Source: Sphingosinicella sp. LHD-64 (GTDB lineage: Bacteria; Pseudomonadota; Alphaproteobacteria; Sphingomonadales; Sphingomonadaceae). From it: a DNA stretch of 64,000 nt. Made by a program: the position numbers and the translations under genes. Every line of letters begins with the position of its first letter. The stretch's first letter is position 1. The stretch covers positions 1-64,000 of the forward strand of contig NZ_JAVIFV010000003.1 of assembly GCF_031157375.1 (NCBI RefSeq), written 5' to 3'. Positions 8,053 through 17,112 of the stretch are shown one piece after another. Below the pieces are notes generated by a model that saw only the letters and a program-made list of their open reading frames with translations, searched no databases and was not told the origin of the DNA.

Positions 8053-10023
8053 TTAAGCGGCGATCTTTTTCGTCCGGGCATAAAGCCAGGCGATCAGGCC
8101 GATGAAGGCGAGGAGGCCGATCCAGGTCGCCACGCCTTCGAACCCTTCGCCGACGACGGCGAGCGGCGCATCGCTGCCCGACCCGGCGACGATGCCGGCG
8201 AAGGCGACGCCGAACAGGCTTTCGCCGACGATGAGGCCGGTCGCCGCAAGGACGCCCATGCGCTTGGCGAATTCGGGGCTGCGGGCGCGGTCCGCCCAGC
8301 GCTCATAGGCATAGCCGATGAACGCACCGACGGGGACGAGCACGGTCAGCGCCATGGGGAGATAAATGCCCATGCCGACCGCAAGCGGCGGCAAGCGCAT
8401 CTTGCCGAGCTTGCCCAGTATCTCGTCGAGGATGATGACAACGACACCGATCACCGCGCCGTAGAAGATCAGATCCCACCTTATGTCGCCGCCGAGCACG
8501 CCCATGGCGAGCGAGGAGATCAGCGCCGCCTGCGGGGCCGCGAGCGCGTTGGGGCCGGCGCCGGGCACGCCCTGGAAGCCGAAGGCGGTGTTGAGCAGGT
8601 CCAGCACCGGTGCGATCACCAGGCTGCCGAAGATCACGCCGATCACCAGCGCGACCTGCTGCTTCCACGGCGTCGCGCCGACCAACTGGCCGGTCTTGAG
8701 GTCCTGCAGGTTGTCGTTGGAGATGGTTGCGATCGAGAAGACCAAAGCGGTCACGAACAGGGCATAGGCCGCCAGCGCGCGCGAGGTCTCGGGCCCGCCG
8801 TCATGGCCGTAGAACAACGCAAGCAGCACCGCCGCGCCGAGCACGGCGAGGATGCCGACACCGGAGACCGGGCTGTTCGAGGCGCCGATCAGGCCGGCCA
8901 TATAGCCGCAGACCGAGGCGATGATCGCGCCGATGATGAGGACGTAGACCAAGGTCAGCCCGATCACCAGCGGTGCGTCGGGCGCGATCGGGCCGTCGCC
9001 GATGAACAGCCAGAGCAGCAGCGCGATCGGCAGGAACGAGAGCAGGATCGTGCCGGCGACGATGCGGATCGAAAGGTCCCGATCGGTGAGCGCCAGCACC
9101 TCGCCGCCGGCGCGCGCCCGGGCCGAGGCCATGGCGGAGCGGATGCCGCCGACGATCGGGCCGATGATCTTGAGCAGGGTCCAGACCGCCGCGACGCCGA
9201 TCGTGCCGGCGCCGACGAAGCGCACCTGATTGCGGAACACCTCGCCCACCACGGCGCCGACGTCCGCCCCTACGCCCTGCGCCGCGGTCAGGGCCGGCAT
9301 CAGGCCGACCCAGGCGATCAGCATGCCGAACAGCATGGCGAGACCGACCGAGACCCCGACGAGATGGCCGACGCCGATCAGCGCCATCGACAGGCTGGTC
9401 GAGGCGCCGCTCGCGCCCGCACCGACCCGAAACGCCGTGGCGATCTCCGACACCGCGAGCTTCATCGCGGCGAGGATGGCGAAGCCGGCGGAGACGAGCG
9501 AACCGGCGAGGATCGTGGCGAGGCCCCTGGCATTCTCCTCGGCGCCCGCGGCCGAGCCGAAGCCGACCTTCAGCACCTCCGCGGCGGCGACGCCTTCCGG
9601 ATAGGGCAGGTCCGACCCCGTCACGAGCGCGCGCCGCAGGGGTATCGAGAACATCACGCCCAATGTGCCGCCGATCGCGCAGACCGCGACCGTGGTCCAG
9701 TAGTTGAAGCCCTGCCACCAGCCGATCATGATGAGGCCCGGCAGCACGAAGATGATCGCCGCCAGCGTGCCCGCCGCGCTCGCGATCGTCTGGACGATGT
9801 TGTTTTCGAGGATGTTCGAATTGGCGACGAAGCGCAGCAGCGCCATCGAGATGACGGCGGCCGGGATCGAGGTCGCGAAGGTCAGGCCGACCTTGAGGCC
9901 GAGATAGACGTTCGCGGCGGTGAAGATCAAAGTGATCGCGCCACCCAGGATGACCGCGCGCAGGGTGAATTCGCGCATCTCGCCTGCGCGACCCATGGGC
10001 GCCCCGATTGCCGTGTCGCTCAT
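8053..10023 (-). CDS. OPT family oligopeptide transporter
   Basis: A 656-residue inner-membrane protein with about 14-16 hydrophobic segments, beginning with the family signature REFTLRAVILGGAITLIFTAANVYLG broken over two helices (EFTLRA...AANVYLGLKVGLTF). The SDLPYPEGVAAAEVL segment is also typical of the bacterial OPT/YSL branch. It probably imports small peptides or metal chelates using the proton gradient. The start lies 1 base after the stop of the HerA-like ATPase gene, so both are one transcript read leftward; why an ATPase should accompany it is unknown. Confidence 0.9.
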   Translation of the reverse strand: MSDTAIGAPMGRAGEMREFTLRAVILGGAITLIFTAANVYLGLKVGLTFATSIPAAVISMALLRFVANSNILENNIVQTIASAAGTLAAIIFVLPGLIMIGWWQGFNYWTTVAVCAIGGTLGVMFSIPLRRALVTGSDLPYPEGVAAAEVLKVGFGSAAGAEENARGLATILAGSLVSAGFAILAAMKLAVSEIATAFRVGAGASGASTSLSMALIGVGHLVGVSVGLAMLFGMLIAWVGLMPALTAAQGVGADVGAVVGEVFRNQVRFVGAGTIGVAAVWTLLKIIGPIVGGIRSAMASARARAGGEVLALTDRDLSIRIVAGTILLSFLPIALLLWLFIGDGPIAPDAPLVIGLTLVYVLIIGAIIASVCGYMAGLIGASNSPVSGVGILAVLGAAVLLALFYGHDGGPETSRALAAYALFVTALVFSIATISNDNLQDLKTGQLVGATPWKQQVALVIGVIFGSLVIAPVLDLLNTAFGFQGVPGAGPNALAAPQAALISSLAMGVLGGDIRWDLIFYGAVIGVVVIILDEILGKLGKMRLPPLAVGMGIYLPMALTVLVPVGAFIGYAYERWADRARSPEFAKRMGVLAATGLIVGESLFGVAFAGIVAGSGSDAPLAVVGEGFEGVATWIGLLAFIGLIAWLYARTKKIAA

Positions 10024-10024
10024 T

Positions 10025-11569
10025 CTACCTCCCCCGGAACAGGCCGCCGAGCAGGCCCCGCACCAGCGAGGTCGCGACCCGGTTCACCACCTGGCGCTGC
10101 ACCGTGCGCCCGACCTGGTTCATCATCTGCTCGCCGAAGGACGGATTGCGGCGACGCTCGCGCTCGGCCCGCTCCACCTCGCGCCGCTGCCGGTCCGCTT
10201 CCTTCTGCGCCGCGGCCTGTGCCTTGGCGGCATCCTCCGCCGCCTGCGCCTCGGCCGCCGCGCTCGCGGCCTGCTCGGCGCGTCCCTTCAATATTTCGTG
10301 CGCGCTCTCGCGATCGACGGTCGCATCATATTTGGTGCCGACCGGAGACGTGGAACGAATGATGTTGCGTTCCTCGGCCGTCAGCGGCCCCAGCCGCGAG
10401 CAGGGCGGACGGATCAGGGTCCGCTCGACCGGAGTCGGTGCGCCCTTCTCATCGAGCACGGAGACCAACGCCTCGCCGGTCTTCAATTCTGTGATGACGG
10501 TCTGCACGTTCACGTTCGGGTTGGTCCGGAAGGTCTCGGCCGCCGCCTTGATCGCCCGCTCGTCCTTGGGCGTGAAGGCGCGCAGCGCATGCTGGACGCG
10601 GTTGCCGAGCTGGCCGGCGACGTCCTCCGGAATATCGATCGGATTCTGCGTGACGAAATAGACGCCGACGCCCTTGGACCGGATCAACCGGACGACCTGC
10701 TCGATCTTGTCGGTCAGAGCCTTGGGGGCATCGTCGAACAGGAGATGGGCCTCGTCGAAGAAGAAGACGAGCTTCGGCTTCTCCGGGTCGCCCACTTCGG
10801 GCAGGTCCTCGAACAGCTCGGACAGGAGCCAGAGCAGGAAGGTCGCGTAGAGCCGCGGGCTCTGCATCAGCCTGTCGGCGGCGAGGATGCTGACCATGCC
10901 GCGGCCCGTCTCGTCGACGCGCATGAAATCGGCGATTTCGAGCGCCGGCTCGCCGAAGAACATCTCGGCGCCCTGGCTTTCGAGCTGGAGCAGCTGGCGC
11001 TGGATCGCGCCCACCGTCGGCCTGGTCACGTTGCCGTAGGTCGCGGCGATCTCGCTCGCCTTGTCCGCACAGAAGGCCAGCATCGATTGGAGATCGTCGA
11101 GATTGAGCAGCAGCAGGCCCTGCTCGTCGGCAATCCGGAAGGCGATCGAGAGAACGCCTTCCTGCGTCTCGTTCAATCCCATCAGCCGGGCGAGCAGCAG
11201 CGACCCCATCTCCGTCACGGTGGTGCGGATCGGATGCCCTTGCTGACCGTACAAATCCCAGAAGATCACGGGATTGTCGGCATAGGCATAGCCGGCGAGC
11301 CCGATTTCCTGGGCGCGCGACACCAGCTTGTCGTGATTGGGCGCGGTCGGGGAGCCCGCCATCGCCATCCCGGCGAGATCGCCCTTCACGTCGGCCATGA
11401 ACACCGGCACGCCGGCCTTCGAGAAGCCTTCCGCCAGACCCTGCAGCGTCACCGTCTTGCCGGTGCCGGTCGCGCCCGCGATCAGGCCGTGCCGGTTGGC
11501 GAGCTTGAGCAACAGGCTCTGCGGCCCGCCGCCGCCTGCTCCCAGGAAGATGCGGTCGGTTTGCTCCAT
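10025..11569 (-). CDS. HerA-like ATPase (DUF853 family)
   Basis: A 514-residue cytoplasmic P-loop ATPase. Walker A is GATGTGKT at about 32-39, Walker B is [12 protein letters not shown], and the body carries the family phrases [14 protein letters not shown] and [32 protein letters not shown]. The C-terminal 110 residues are an Ala/Glu/Arg-rich coiled coil and a basic end. It belongs to the YjgR group of HerA/FtsK-related proteins, whose role is unknown. It is the first gene of a two-gene run with the OPT transporter. Confidence 0.88.
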   Translation of the reverse strand: MEQTDRIFLGAGGGGPQSLLLKLANRHGLIAGATGTGKTVTLQGLAEGFSKAGVPVFMADVKGDLAGMAMAGSPTAPNHDKLVSRAQEIGLAGYAYADNPVIFWDLYGQQGHPIRTTVTEMGSLLLARLMGLNETQEGVLSIAFRIADEQGLLLLNLDDLQSMLAFCADKASEIAATYGNVTRPTVGAIQRQLLQLESQGAEMFFGEPALEIADFMRVDETGRGMVSILAADRLMQSPRLYATFLLWLLSELFEDLPEVGDPEKPKLVFFFDEAHLLFDDAPKALTDKIEQVVRLIRSKGVGVYFVTQNPIDIPEDVAGQLGNRVQHALRAFTPKDERAIKAAAETFRTNPNVNVQTVITELKTGEALVSVLDEKGAPTPVERTLIRPPCSRLGPLTAEERNIIRSTSPVGTKYDATVDRESAHEILKGRAEQAASAAAEAQAAEDAAKAQAAAQKEADRQRREVERAERERRRNPSFGEQMMNQVGRTVQRQVVNRVATSLVRGLLGGLFRGR

Positions 11570-11625
11570 CGGACTACCCCTCCCTGTTCACCGGCTCGCC
11601 GGCGGCTCGACGGTACACTCTCTCA

Positions 11626-11716
11626 CACCGTCATTGCGAGGAGCAAAGCGACGAAGCAATCCAGTTCTGCCGTCGAGGCCGCACTGGATTGCTTCGCTAC
11701 GCTCGCAAAGACGGTG
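11626..11716. repeat. REP-like intergenic inverted repeat (family B)
   Basis: The cleanest copy: CCGTCATTGCGAGGAGCAAA, GCGACGAAGCAATCCAG, a 20-base centre, then CTGGATTGCTTCGC and GCTCGCAAAGACGGTG. It fills the gap between the HerA-like gene and the 3' end of htrA, which run in the same direction, so a terminator or processing role for htrA RNA is possible. Confidence 0.85.
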
Positions 11717-11719
11717 TCC

Positions 11720-13309
11720 CTACTGTCGCGCCCGCGCCAGCTCCACGCCGATATAGATGGGCGGCGCGTTGCCGCGGCGGACGAGCAGCAGCACCGTGTC
11801 GCGGCCCGTGCGGCGCGCGGCGGCAACGATGCTGTTCACCTGCTCCGCCGTCGTCGTCGCCTGCTGGTTGACCGACAGAACGAGGTCGCCGGGCTGGAGG
11901 CCCTTCTGGCCGGCATCGCTGTTCGGATCGACCGCGGTGACCACCAGGCCGCGCACGCTTGGATCGGTGATCTGGAGCCGGCGGGCGGTGGCCGGGGTGA
12001 GCGGCTGCAGGGTGAGGCCCAGGCTCGCCCGCGCCGTTTCCTGACCCGCGACGGGCTGGTCGGCGCCCGGCTTGCCTGCCGCGTCGGCGCTGTCCTCTTC
12101 CGGCTCGGCGCCACCAAGCCGCGCCAGTTCCTCCTCGGTCGGCCGCTCGGCAATGGTGACGTTGGCGGTACGACGCTGGCCCTCGCGGATATATTCGAAG
12201 GGCACGCGCGCGCCGACCTGCTGCTGGGCGACGAGATAGCCGAGCGTCTGGTCCTGCGTTACCGGCTGGCCGGCCACGGCGACGATGACGTCGCCCTGGC
12301 GCAGGCCGGCCCGTTCGGCCGGGCCGCCCGGCGTGATGCTGCGGATCAGGGTGCCGCGATTGCGCTCGATGCCGAGCGCAGAGGCGACGCCTTCGTCCAC
12401 GTCCTGCATCGCGATGCCGATATAGCCGCGCCGGACGCGCTCGCCGCGGCGCAGCTGCTCGACGATCGGCCGCACCTGCTCGGCGGGGATGGCGAAGCCG
12501 ATGCCGACATTGCCGCCGGTCGGCGAGATGAGCGCGGTGTTGATGCCGATCACGTTGCCGCCCAGATCGAACATCGGGCCGCCCGAATTGCCCGAATTGA
12601 TCGAGGCGTCGGTCTGGATGTAGCGGTCGTAGAGGCCGGCACCGATATTGCGGTGGAGCGCCGAGACGATGCCGGCGGTGACGGTGCCGCCGAGGCCGAA
12701 CGGATTGCCGATCGCGACCACCCAGTCGCCGACCCGGGTGCGGGTCGAATCGCCGAAGCGGACGAAGGGCAGCGGCTGACGTGGATTGACCTTCAGGACC
12801 GCGATGTCGGCGACCTGGTCGCGCCCGACCACCTCTGCCTCATATTCGGTGCGATCGGACAGCGTCACGGTGATCTGCTCGACCACCGCGTCGGGCCGCG
12901 CCGGCGCGACGACGTGGTTGTTGGTGACGATATAGCCGTCGGCGGAGATGATGAAGCCGGAGCCGAGCGACCCACCCCGCTGGGTGACGGTGCCGTCGCC
13001 CTGCCCTTGGCCCTGGCCCTGACCCTGGCCGCCGTCGGGAACCGGCGCGCCGAAGCGGCGGAAGAATTCCTCGAAGCCCGGCGGCAGGCGGCGCTGCTGG
13101 ACCTGCACGCTCTGTCGGGTCGAGATGTTGACCACGGCCGGCTGGAGCCGCTCGACCATGTCGGCGAAGCCCGGTGCGCCATTGGGCCTGGGAACGGTGA
13201 TGGCGCCCGGCTCGTTCTGCGCCGTTTGTGCGCCCACCGGATTGAGAGTGAGGGTCGCGGCGGCACCGCCCAAAAGCACGGCGGCGGTGATCCCGTAAAC
13301 GTAACGCAC
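11720..13309 (-). CDS. Periplasmic Do/HtrA serine protease
   Basis: A 529-residue DegP/DegQ-type protease that degrades or refolds damaged envelope proteins. It has a signal peptide (1-27), the catalytic triad H132 (VTNNHVV), D168 (VADIAVLK) and S242 (GNSGGP), and two PDZ domains in the C-terminal half (RRGYIGIAMQDV and LGLTLQPLTPATA). A low-complexity linker of alternating Gly-Gln at about 93-104 sits just before the protease core; its DNA is a short tandem GGCCCT-type run that may vary in length. It lies 119 bases downstream of hflC, probably in the same transcript. Confidence 0.95.
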   Translation of the reverse strand: MRYVYGITAAVLLGGAAATLTLNPVGAQTAQNEPGAITVPRPNGAPGFADMVERLQPAVVNISTRQSVQVQQRRLPPGFEEFFRRFGAPVPDGGQGQGQGQGQGDGTVTQRGGSLGSGFIISADGYIVTNNHVVAPARPDAVVEQITVTLSDRTEYEAEVVGRDQVADIAVLKVNPRQPLPFVRFGDSTRTRVGDWVVAIGNPFGLGGTVTAGIVSALHRNIGAGLYDRYIQTDASINSGNSGGPMFDLGGNVIGINTALISPTGGNVGIGFAIPAEQVRPIVEQLRRGERVRRGYIGIAMQDVDEGVASALGIERNRGTLIRSITPGGPAERAGLRQGDVIVAVAGQPVTQDQTLGYLVAQQQVGARVPFEYIREGQRRTANVTIAERPTEEELARLGGAEPEEDSADAAGKPGADQPVAGQETARASLGLTLQPLTPATARRLQITDPSVRGLVVTAVDPNSDAGQKGLQPGDLVLSVNQQATTTAEQVNSIVAAARRTGRDTVLLLVRRGNAPPIYIGVELARARQ

Positions 13310-13428
13310 GCGTCTGATCCTTCCTTAACTGTCGTCAGGCGACCGCCGGGCCCGCGGCGGCTGCCCTGGCCGGCACGCTAGAATGGCCGGCTGAACGCCA
13401 ATTGAATGACTGCGACAAATGTCGCGCA

Positions 13429-14292
13429 TCAGCGCTGTCCCCGGAACTGGCGCAGATATTCGTTGTCGGGCGACAGGATGATGCTGGTGCGTCCGCGCGG
13501 ATTCTCGGCGGTGCCGCCGCCCGAGAGGCTCGTGTCGTAGGACTGCATCGCCCGGTAGAAATCATAGAAGGCCGGATCCTGGTTGAACGCCTGGGCATAG
13601 GTCGCCGCCGCTTCGGCATCGGCCTCGGCCCGGATGATCTGCGCCTGTTTCAGACCCTGCGCCTGGATCGAGCGTGCCTCCTGCTCGCGCGCGGTGCGCA
13701 TCCGCTGATAAGCCGAATCGAGCGGGGTGCCGTCCGGCAGGTCGGCGCGCTTGATCCGCACGTCGACGATCTGCGCGCCATATTGGGTGGCCACCCGGTT
13801 CAGGGCGTTCTGGATATTGTCCATCATCTGGCCGCGTTCGGGGCTGAGGAGAGCGGCGAACGGACGGCGGCCCAGCTCGTTCCGCAGCGCCGAGCCGAGG
13901 ATCGGCCTGAGCGCATCGCTGACCCGCTCCTCGGTCCGCGCCGCCTTGTACATCTGCAGCGGGTCGACGATCCGGTAGCGCGCATAGGCATCGACCTGGA
14001 GCCGGAGCTGGTCGGTCGAGAGCACCTGCTGGTTCTCCATGTCGATCGAGAGGATGCGTTTGTCGATCCAGACAATCTGCTCGAAGAACGGCAGGCGCGC
14101 GGCAAGGCCGGCGCCGCTGGCGCCGAACGTGTCACCGGGGCGGTAGCGGTTCAGGATGCGCTGCGGTTCGCCGAAGCGCACGATCACCGCCTGCTTGGTT
14201 TCCGGGACGATCGCGAAGGTGCTGCCGACGATGATCAGCAGGATGATCGCGATGAAGGTCAGCGCGATCGGGTTGCGGACATAGGTGTTCAT
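13429..14292 (-). CDS. hflC: HflC, SPFH/band-7 modulator of FtsH
   Basis: This 287-residue protein forms with HflK the large periplasmic cage around FtsH in the inner membrane. One membrane segment is at about residues 7-27, then the SPFH domain (VIVRFGEPQRILNRY...RIVDPLQMYKAA) and a long coiled coil (MRTAREQEARSIQAQG...AEADAEAAATYAQAF). The ATG at 14292 was chosen because it overlaps the hflK stop by four bases and yields the usual N-terminus (MNTYVRNP). Confidence 0.95.
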   Translation of the reverse strand: MNTYVRNPIALTFIAIILLIIVGSTFAIVPETKQAVIVRFGEPQRILNRYRPGDTFGASGAGLAARLPFFEQIVWIDKRILSIDMENQQVLSTDQLRLQVDAYARYRIVDPLQMYKAARTEERVSDALRPILGSALRNELGRRPFAALLSPERGQMMDNIQNALNRVATQYGAQIVDVRIKRADLPDGTPLDSAYQRMRTAREQEARSIQAQGLKQAQIIRAEADAEAAATYAQAFNQDPAFYDFYRAMQSYDTSLSGGGTAENPRGRTSIILSPDNEYLRQFRGQR

Positions 14293-15386
14293 CGCGCCTG
14301 GGCTCCCTGCTGGGGCTGGGCCTCGGGCTGCGGCTCGGCCGGCCGGCGGCGGTTGACTTCGGGGAGCGGGAGATAGGGCGTCACGCCCGGCGCCTCGACG
14401 ATCGTCGTGTCGACGCGGGAGAGCACCCGCTCCATCGTCTCGTAGTACATGCGTCGGCGGGTCACCTCCGGCGCGGCACGATATTCGGCATAGACCTTCT
14501 CGAACGCCGCCGCGTCGCCCTGCGCCTTGGCGGTGATCTGCAGCGCATAGGCACGGGCATCGTTCATGTAGCTCTGCGCCTGCTGCTGCGCGGCCGAGAC
14601 CTGCAGGAACGCCTCGTTGACCGCCGAGGGCGGGGCCGACTGGCTGATCGCGACGCCCTGGATGCGCACGCCCGCGCCATAATCGTCGAGCAGCTGCTGC
14701 ATGTTCTGCTCGACATTGGTCTCGATCTGCGAGCGGCCGGCGCCGATTGCGTCGTCGAGGCTGACTCTGGCGACGACGGCGCGCATCGAGCTTTCGGCGA
14801 CGTCGCGGATCGTGTCTTCGGGCTGGGCGATCTGGAACAGGAAGAGCTGCGGGTTCTTGATGTTCCAGCGCACCGAATAGGCGAGATCGATGACATTCTG
14901 GTCGCCGGTGAGAATGAGGTTTTCGCTGCCGGTACTGGAGGGGACGGAGGTGGTGCGGATGTTCTCCACATCCACCTTCTGCACCGCGCCGAACGGCGCC
15001 GGCCAGGAAAAGCCGATGCCGGGCTGGAGCGTGCGCGTGTAGTAGCCGAAGGTGGTGACGACGCCGCGCTCCTGCGGGCCGATGCGGTGGACGCTGGTGA
15101 AGATCACCCACAGGACGAGGAAGGCGATCAGGCCGTAAAGCCAGTAGGGCCTCCCGTCGGCACCGGGGAAACGGCCGCCGATCCGCTCGCGGCTCTTCTT
15201 CAGGAAATCGTCGAGCGAGGTGACCTCGCCCGCGGCGGAGGGCTTGCGCTTGCGCGGCCCCTGCCCCCAGGGATTGCGCGGGCCGCCGCCCGAGCCTCCT
15301 CCCGAACCGCCATCGTCGCCGCCACCGCCGCCGCCCCAGGGGCCGCCGCGATTGTCACTCAAAACCCATCCGAACCATCGTGTCAT
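14289..15386 (-). CDS. hflK: HflK, SPFH/band-7 modulator of FtsH
   Basis: A 365-residue partner of HflC. The N-terminal 60 residues are Gly/Pro-rich (NRGGPWGGGGG type), typical of HflK; a membrane helix follows at about 85-105 (LIAFLVLWVIFTSV), then the SPFH domain (RGVVTTFGYYTRTLQPG) and the ISQSAPPSAVNEAFLQV region. The start at 15386 (MTRWFGW) is preferred over upstream ATGs that would overlap the divergent Mrp gene. The gene starts the hflK-hflC-htrA run. Confidence 0.94.
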   Translation of the reverse strand: MTRWFGWVLSDNRGGPWGGGGGGDDGGSGGGSGGGPRNPWGQGPRKRKPSAAGEVTSLDDFLKKSRERIGGRFPGADGRPYWLYGLIAFLVLWVIFTSVHRIGPQERGVVTTFGYYTRTLQPGIGFSWPAPFGAVQKVDVENIRTTSVPSSTGSENLILTGDQNVIDLAYSVRWNIKNPQLFLFQIAQPEDTIRDVAESSMRAVVARVSLDDAIGAGRSQIETNVEQNMQQLLDDYGAGVRIQGVAISQSAPPSAVNEAFLQVSAAQQQAQSYMNDARAYALQITAKAQGDAAAFEKVYAEYRAAPEVTRRRMYYETMERVLSRVDTTIVEAPGVTPYLPLPEVNRRRPAEPQPEAQPQQGAQAR

Positions 15387-15456
15387 GGCGCCTTTATAGG
15401 TGGCGTTTTGCGGAAAAACAGTGCCAAGCCGCGGATCATTGCCTACGGACACGCCC

Positions 15457-16452
15457 ATGACCGACGACAATGACCGGATTGCCCCTGCCCTTGCCGGCAT
15501 CGCCGATCCCTCCGGGCGGGGAAGTCTCGCCGAGAGCGGGCGCATCGCAATGACCCGCCTCAAGGAGGGCAAGGCGACGGTCGTACTCGATGCGACCGGT
15601 CTCTCCGCTGATCAGCGTGCGCAGCTGGAACGGCAGGTCCGCGCAGCGATGATCGCCGTCGAAGGCGTCGAGGACACGCGGGTCGCGATGACCGCCGAGC
15701 GGCTGGAGCGCATGATCGTGGCGATCGGGAGCGGCAAGGGCGGCGTGGGCAAATCGACGGTCTCGGCCAACATCGCCGTGGCGCTGGCGCGAATGGGCAA
15801 GAAGGTCGGCCTGGTCGACGCCGATATCTATGGCCCCTCGCAACCCCGGATCATGGGCCAGGCGGGCCGGCCGGAAATGATCGACGAGCAGATCGTCCCG
15901 CTCCCCGCGCATGGTGTGCGCATGCTCTCGATGGGTCAGCTGATCGAGCCGGGCACCGCGGTCGCCTGGCGCGGACCGATGACGGCAAGCGCCTTCGCCA
16001 ACCTGATGGACGCGGACTGGGGCGATTGCGAGATCCTGATCGTCGACCTGCCGCCCGGCACCGGCGACATCCAGATGTCGCTGATCCAGAAGTGGAAGCC
16101 GGCGGGCGCTGTGATCGTCTCGACCCCGCAGGACCTGTCGCTGATGGACGCGACGCGCGCGATCGACATGTTCCGCAAGATGGACGTCGAGGTGATCGGC
16201 CTCGTCGAGAACATGGCCGGCTATGCCTGCCCGCATTGCGGCGAGGTCAGCGACCCGTTCGGGACGGGCGGCGCCGAGGCAGCGGCCGGCGTGATGAGCG
16301 TCCCCTTCCTTGGCCGCATCCCGCTCATTATCTCGATCCGGCGCGAGTCCGACGCCGGCCGGCCGCCCGCGGCGGGCGACGGCGACGAGGCCGCCCTGTT
16401 CCGCGAGCTCGCCCAGAAGCTGCTGGAGCAGCTGAACCGGAAGGCTAGCTAG
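15457..16452 (+). CDS. Mrp/ApbC-type Fe-S cluster carrier ATPase
   Basis: A 331-residue cytoplasmic ATPase that carries Fe-S clusters to apo-proteins. The deviant Walker A GSGKGGVGKS lies at 91-100, the Mrp signature DLPPGTGD in the middle, and the cluster-ligating ACPHCG pair near residue 265. A shortened N-terminal MIP18-like domain precedes it. The start at 15457 gives a normal N-terminus; the frame is open further upstream but that part runs into the hflK promoter. It is divergent from hflK. Confidence 0.93.
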   Translation: MTDDNDRIAPALAGIADPSGRGSLAESGRIAMTRLKEGKATVVLDATGLSADQRAQLERQVRAAMIAVEGVEDTRVAMTAERLERMIVAIGSGKGGVGKSTVSANIAVALARMGKKVGLVDADIYGPSQPRIMGQAGRPEMIDEQIVPLPAHGVRMLSMGQLIEPGTAVAWRGPMTASAFANLMDADWGDCEILIVDLPPGTGDIQMSLIQKWKPAGAVIVSTPQDLSLMDATRAIDMFRKMDVEVIGLVENMAGYACPHCGEVSDPFGTGGAEAAAGVMSVPFLGRIPLIISIRRESDAGRPPAAGDGDEAALFRELAQKLLEQLNRKAS

Positions 16453-16473
16453 CCGCCGATCAAGGAGACGACC

Positions 16474-16902
16474 ATGCCGCTCACCCGCGACGAGGACATT
16501 TACGCGCTGCTCGCCAATACCCGCACGATCGCGATGATCGGCGCTTCCGACGGTCCCGATCGGCCGAGCCATCGCGTCATGGCCTTCCTGCAGGGGCAGG
16601 GCTACCGCGTGCTGCCGGTCAATCCGCAGATCACCGGCGAGCATGTCCACGGCGAATATGTCTGGCGCGAGCTGTCCCAGATCGGTGAGCCGATCGACCT
16701 CGTCGACATCTTCCGCCGCCCGGGAGCGGCGGGCGAAGCGGTGGACGAAGCGATCGCCGCCGGCGCGAAGGCGGTGTGGATGCAGTTGGGCGTCATCAAT
16801 GAGGAGGCGGCCGCCCGCGCCGAGGCCGCCGGCCTCAAGGTCGTGATGGACCGCTGCCCGGCGATCGAGATTCCCCGCCTCGGCGTGCCCGCGGTCGGCT
16901 AG
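16474..16902 (+). CDS. CoA-binding domain protein (YccU type)
   Basis: A 142-residue single-domain Rossmann protein: TIAMIGASDGPDRPSHRV (about 18-35) is the CoA-binding loop, followed by GYRVLPVNP and AVWMQLGVIN. The reaction, if any, is unknown. It lies 21 bases after mrp with a good ribosome site (AAGGAGAC), so the two are likely co-transcribed. Its stop overlaps the stop of the converging Flp pilin gene. Confidence 0.9.
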   Translation: MPLTRDEDIYALLANTRTIAMIGASDGPDRPSHRVMAFLQGQGYRVLPVNPQITGEHVHGEYVWRELSQIGEPIDLVDIFRRPGAAGEAVDEAIAAGAKAVWMQLGVINEEAAARAEAAGLKVVMDRCPAIEIPRLGVPAVG

Positions 16903-17066
16903 GCGCCGCGCATCGCGTTGGTCGCGGTCGTGAAGATGTCGACCAGCGACAGGCCGAGGCTCTGAAACGCGATGATGCAGGCGAGCGAGATCAGGGCCGC
17001 GATCAGGCCATATTCGATCGCCGTCGCCCCGCTTTCATCATTCGAAATCCATCGCAGTGCACGCAT
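16899..17066 (-). CDS. Flp-type pilin, short orphan gene
   Basis: Reading the minus strand gives a 55-residue protein starting MRALRWISNDESGATAIEYG. The sequence SG|ATAIEY fits the Flp prepilin rule, with cleavage after G13, Glu at +5 and Tyr at +6, followed by one hydrophobic helix (GLIAALISLACIIAF). Flp pilins are assembled by Tad secretion machinery at the inner membrane. No tad, cpa or prepilin peptidase genes are nearby, so the assembly genes must lie elsewhere. The stop codon overlaps tail to tail with the CoA-binding gene. Confidence 0.9.
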   Translation of the reverse strand: MRALRWISNDESGATAIEYGLIAALISLACIIAFQSLGLSLVDIFTTATNAMRGA

Positions 17067-17112
17067 CCCGGCCTCCCGGCCGACATGATCGCCGCCAAGC
17101 GTTGCCGTCCTC

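Noticed and set aside
9920-13381. An 1153-residue plus-strand frame over the HerA-like and htrA genes
   Set aside because: It is an antisense shadow of two well-supported minus-strand genes and crosses an intergenic REP element.
13429-15111. A 560-residue version of HflC
   Set aside because: The first half is an out-of-frame reading of hflK. The true start at 14292 gives a normal HflC.
15436-16650. Minus-strand frame over mrp
   Set aside because: No start signal or conserved motif; mrp on the plus strand is complete.
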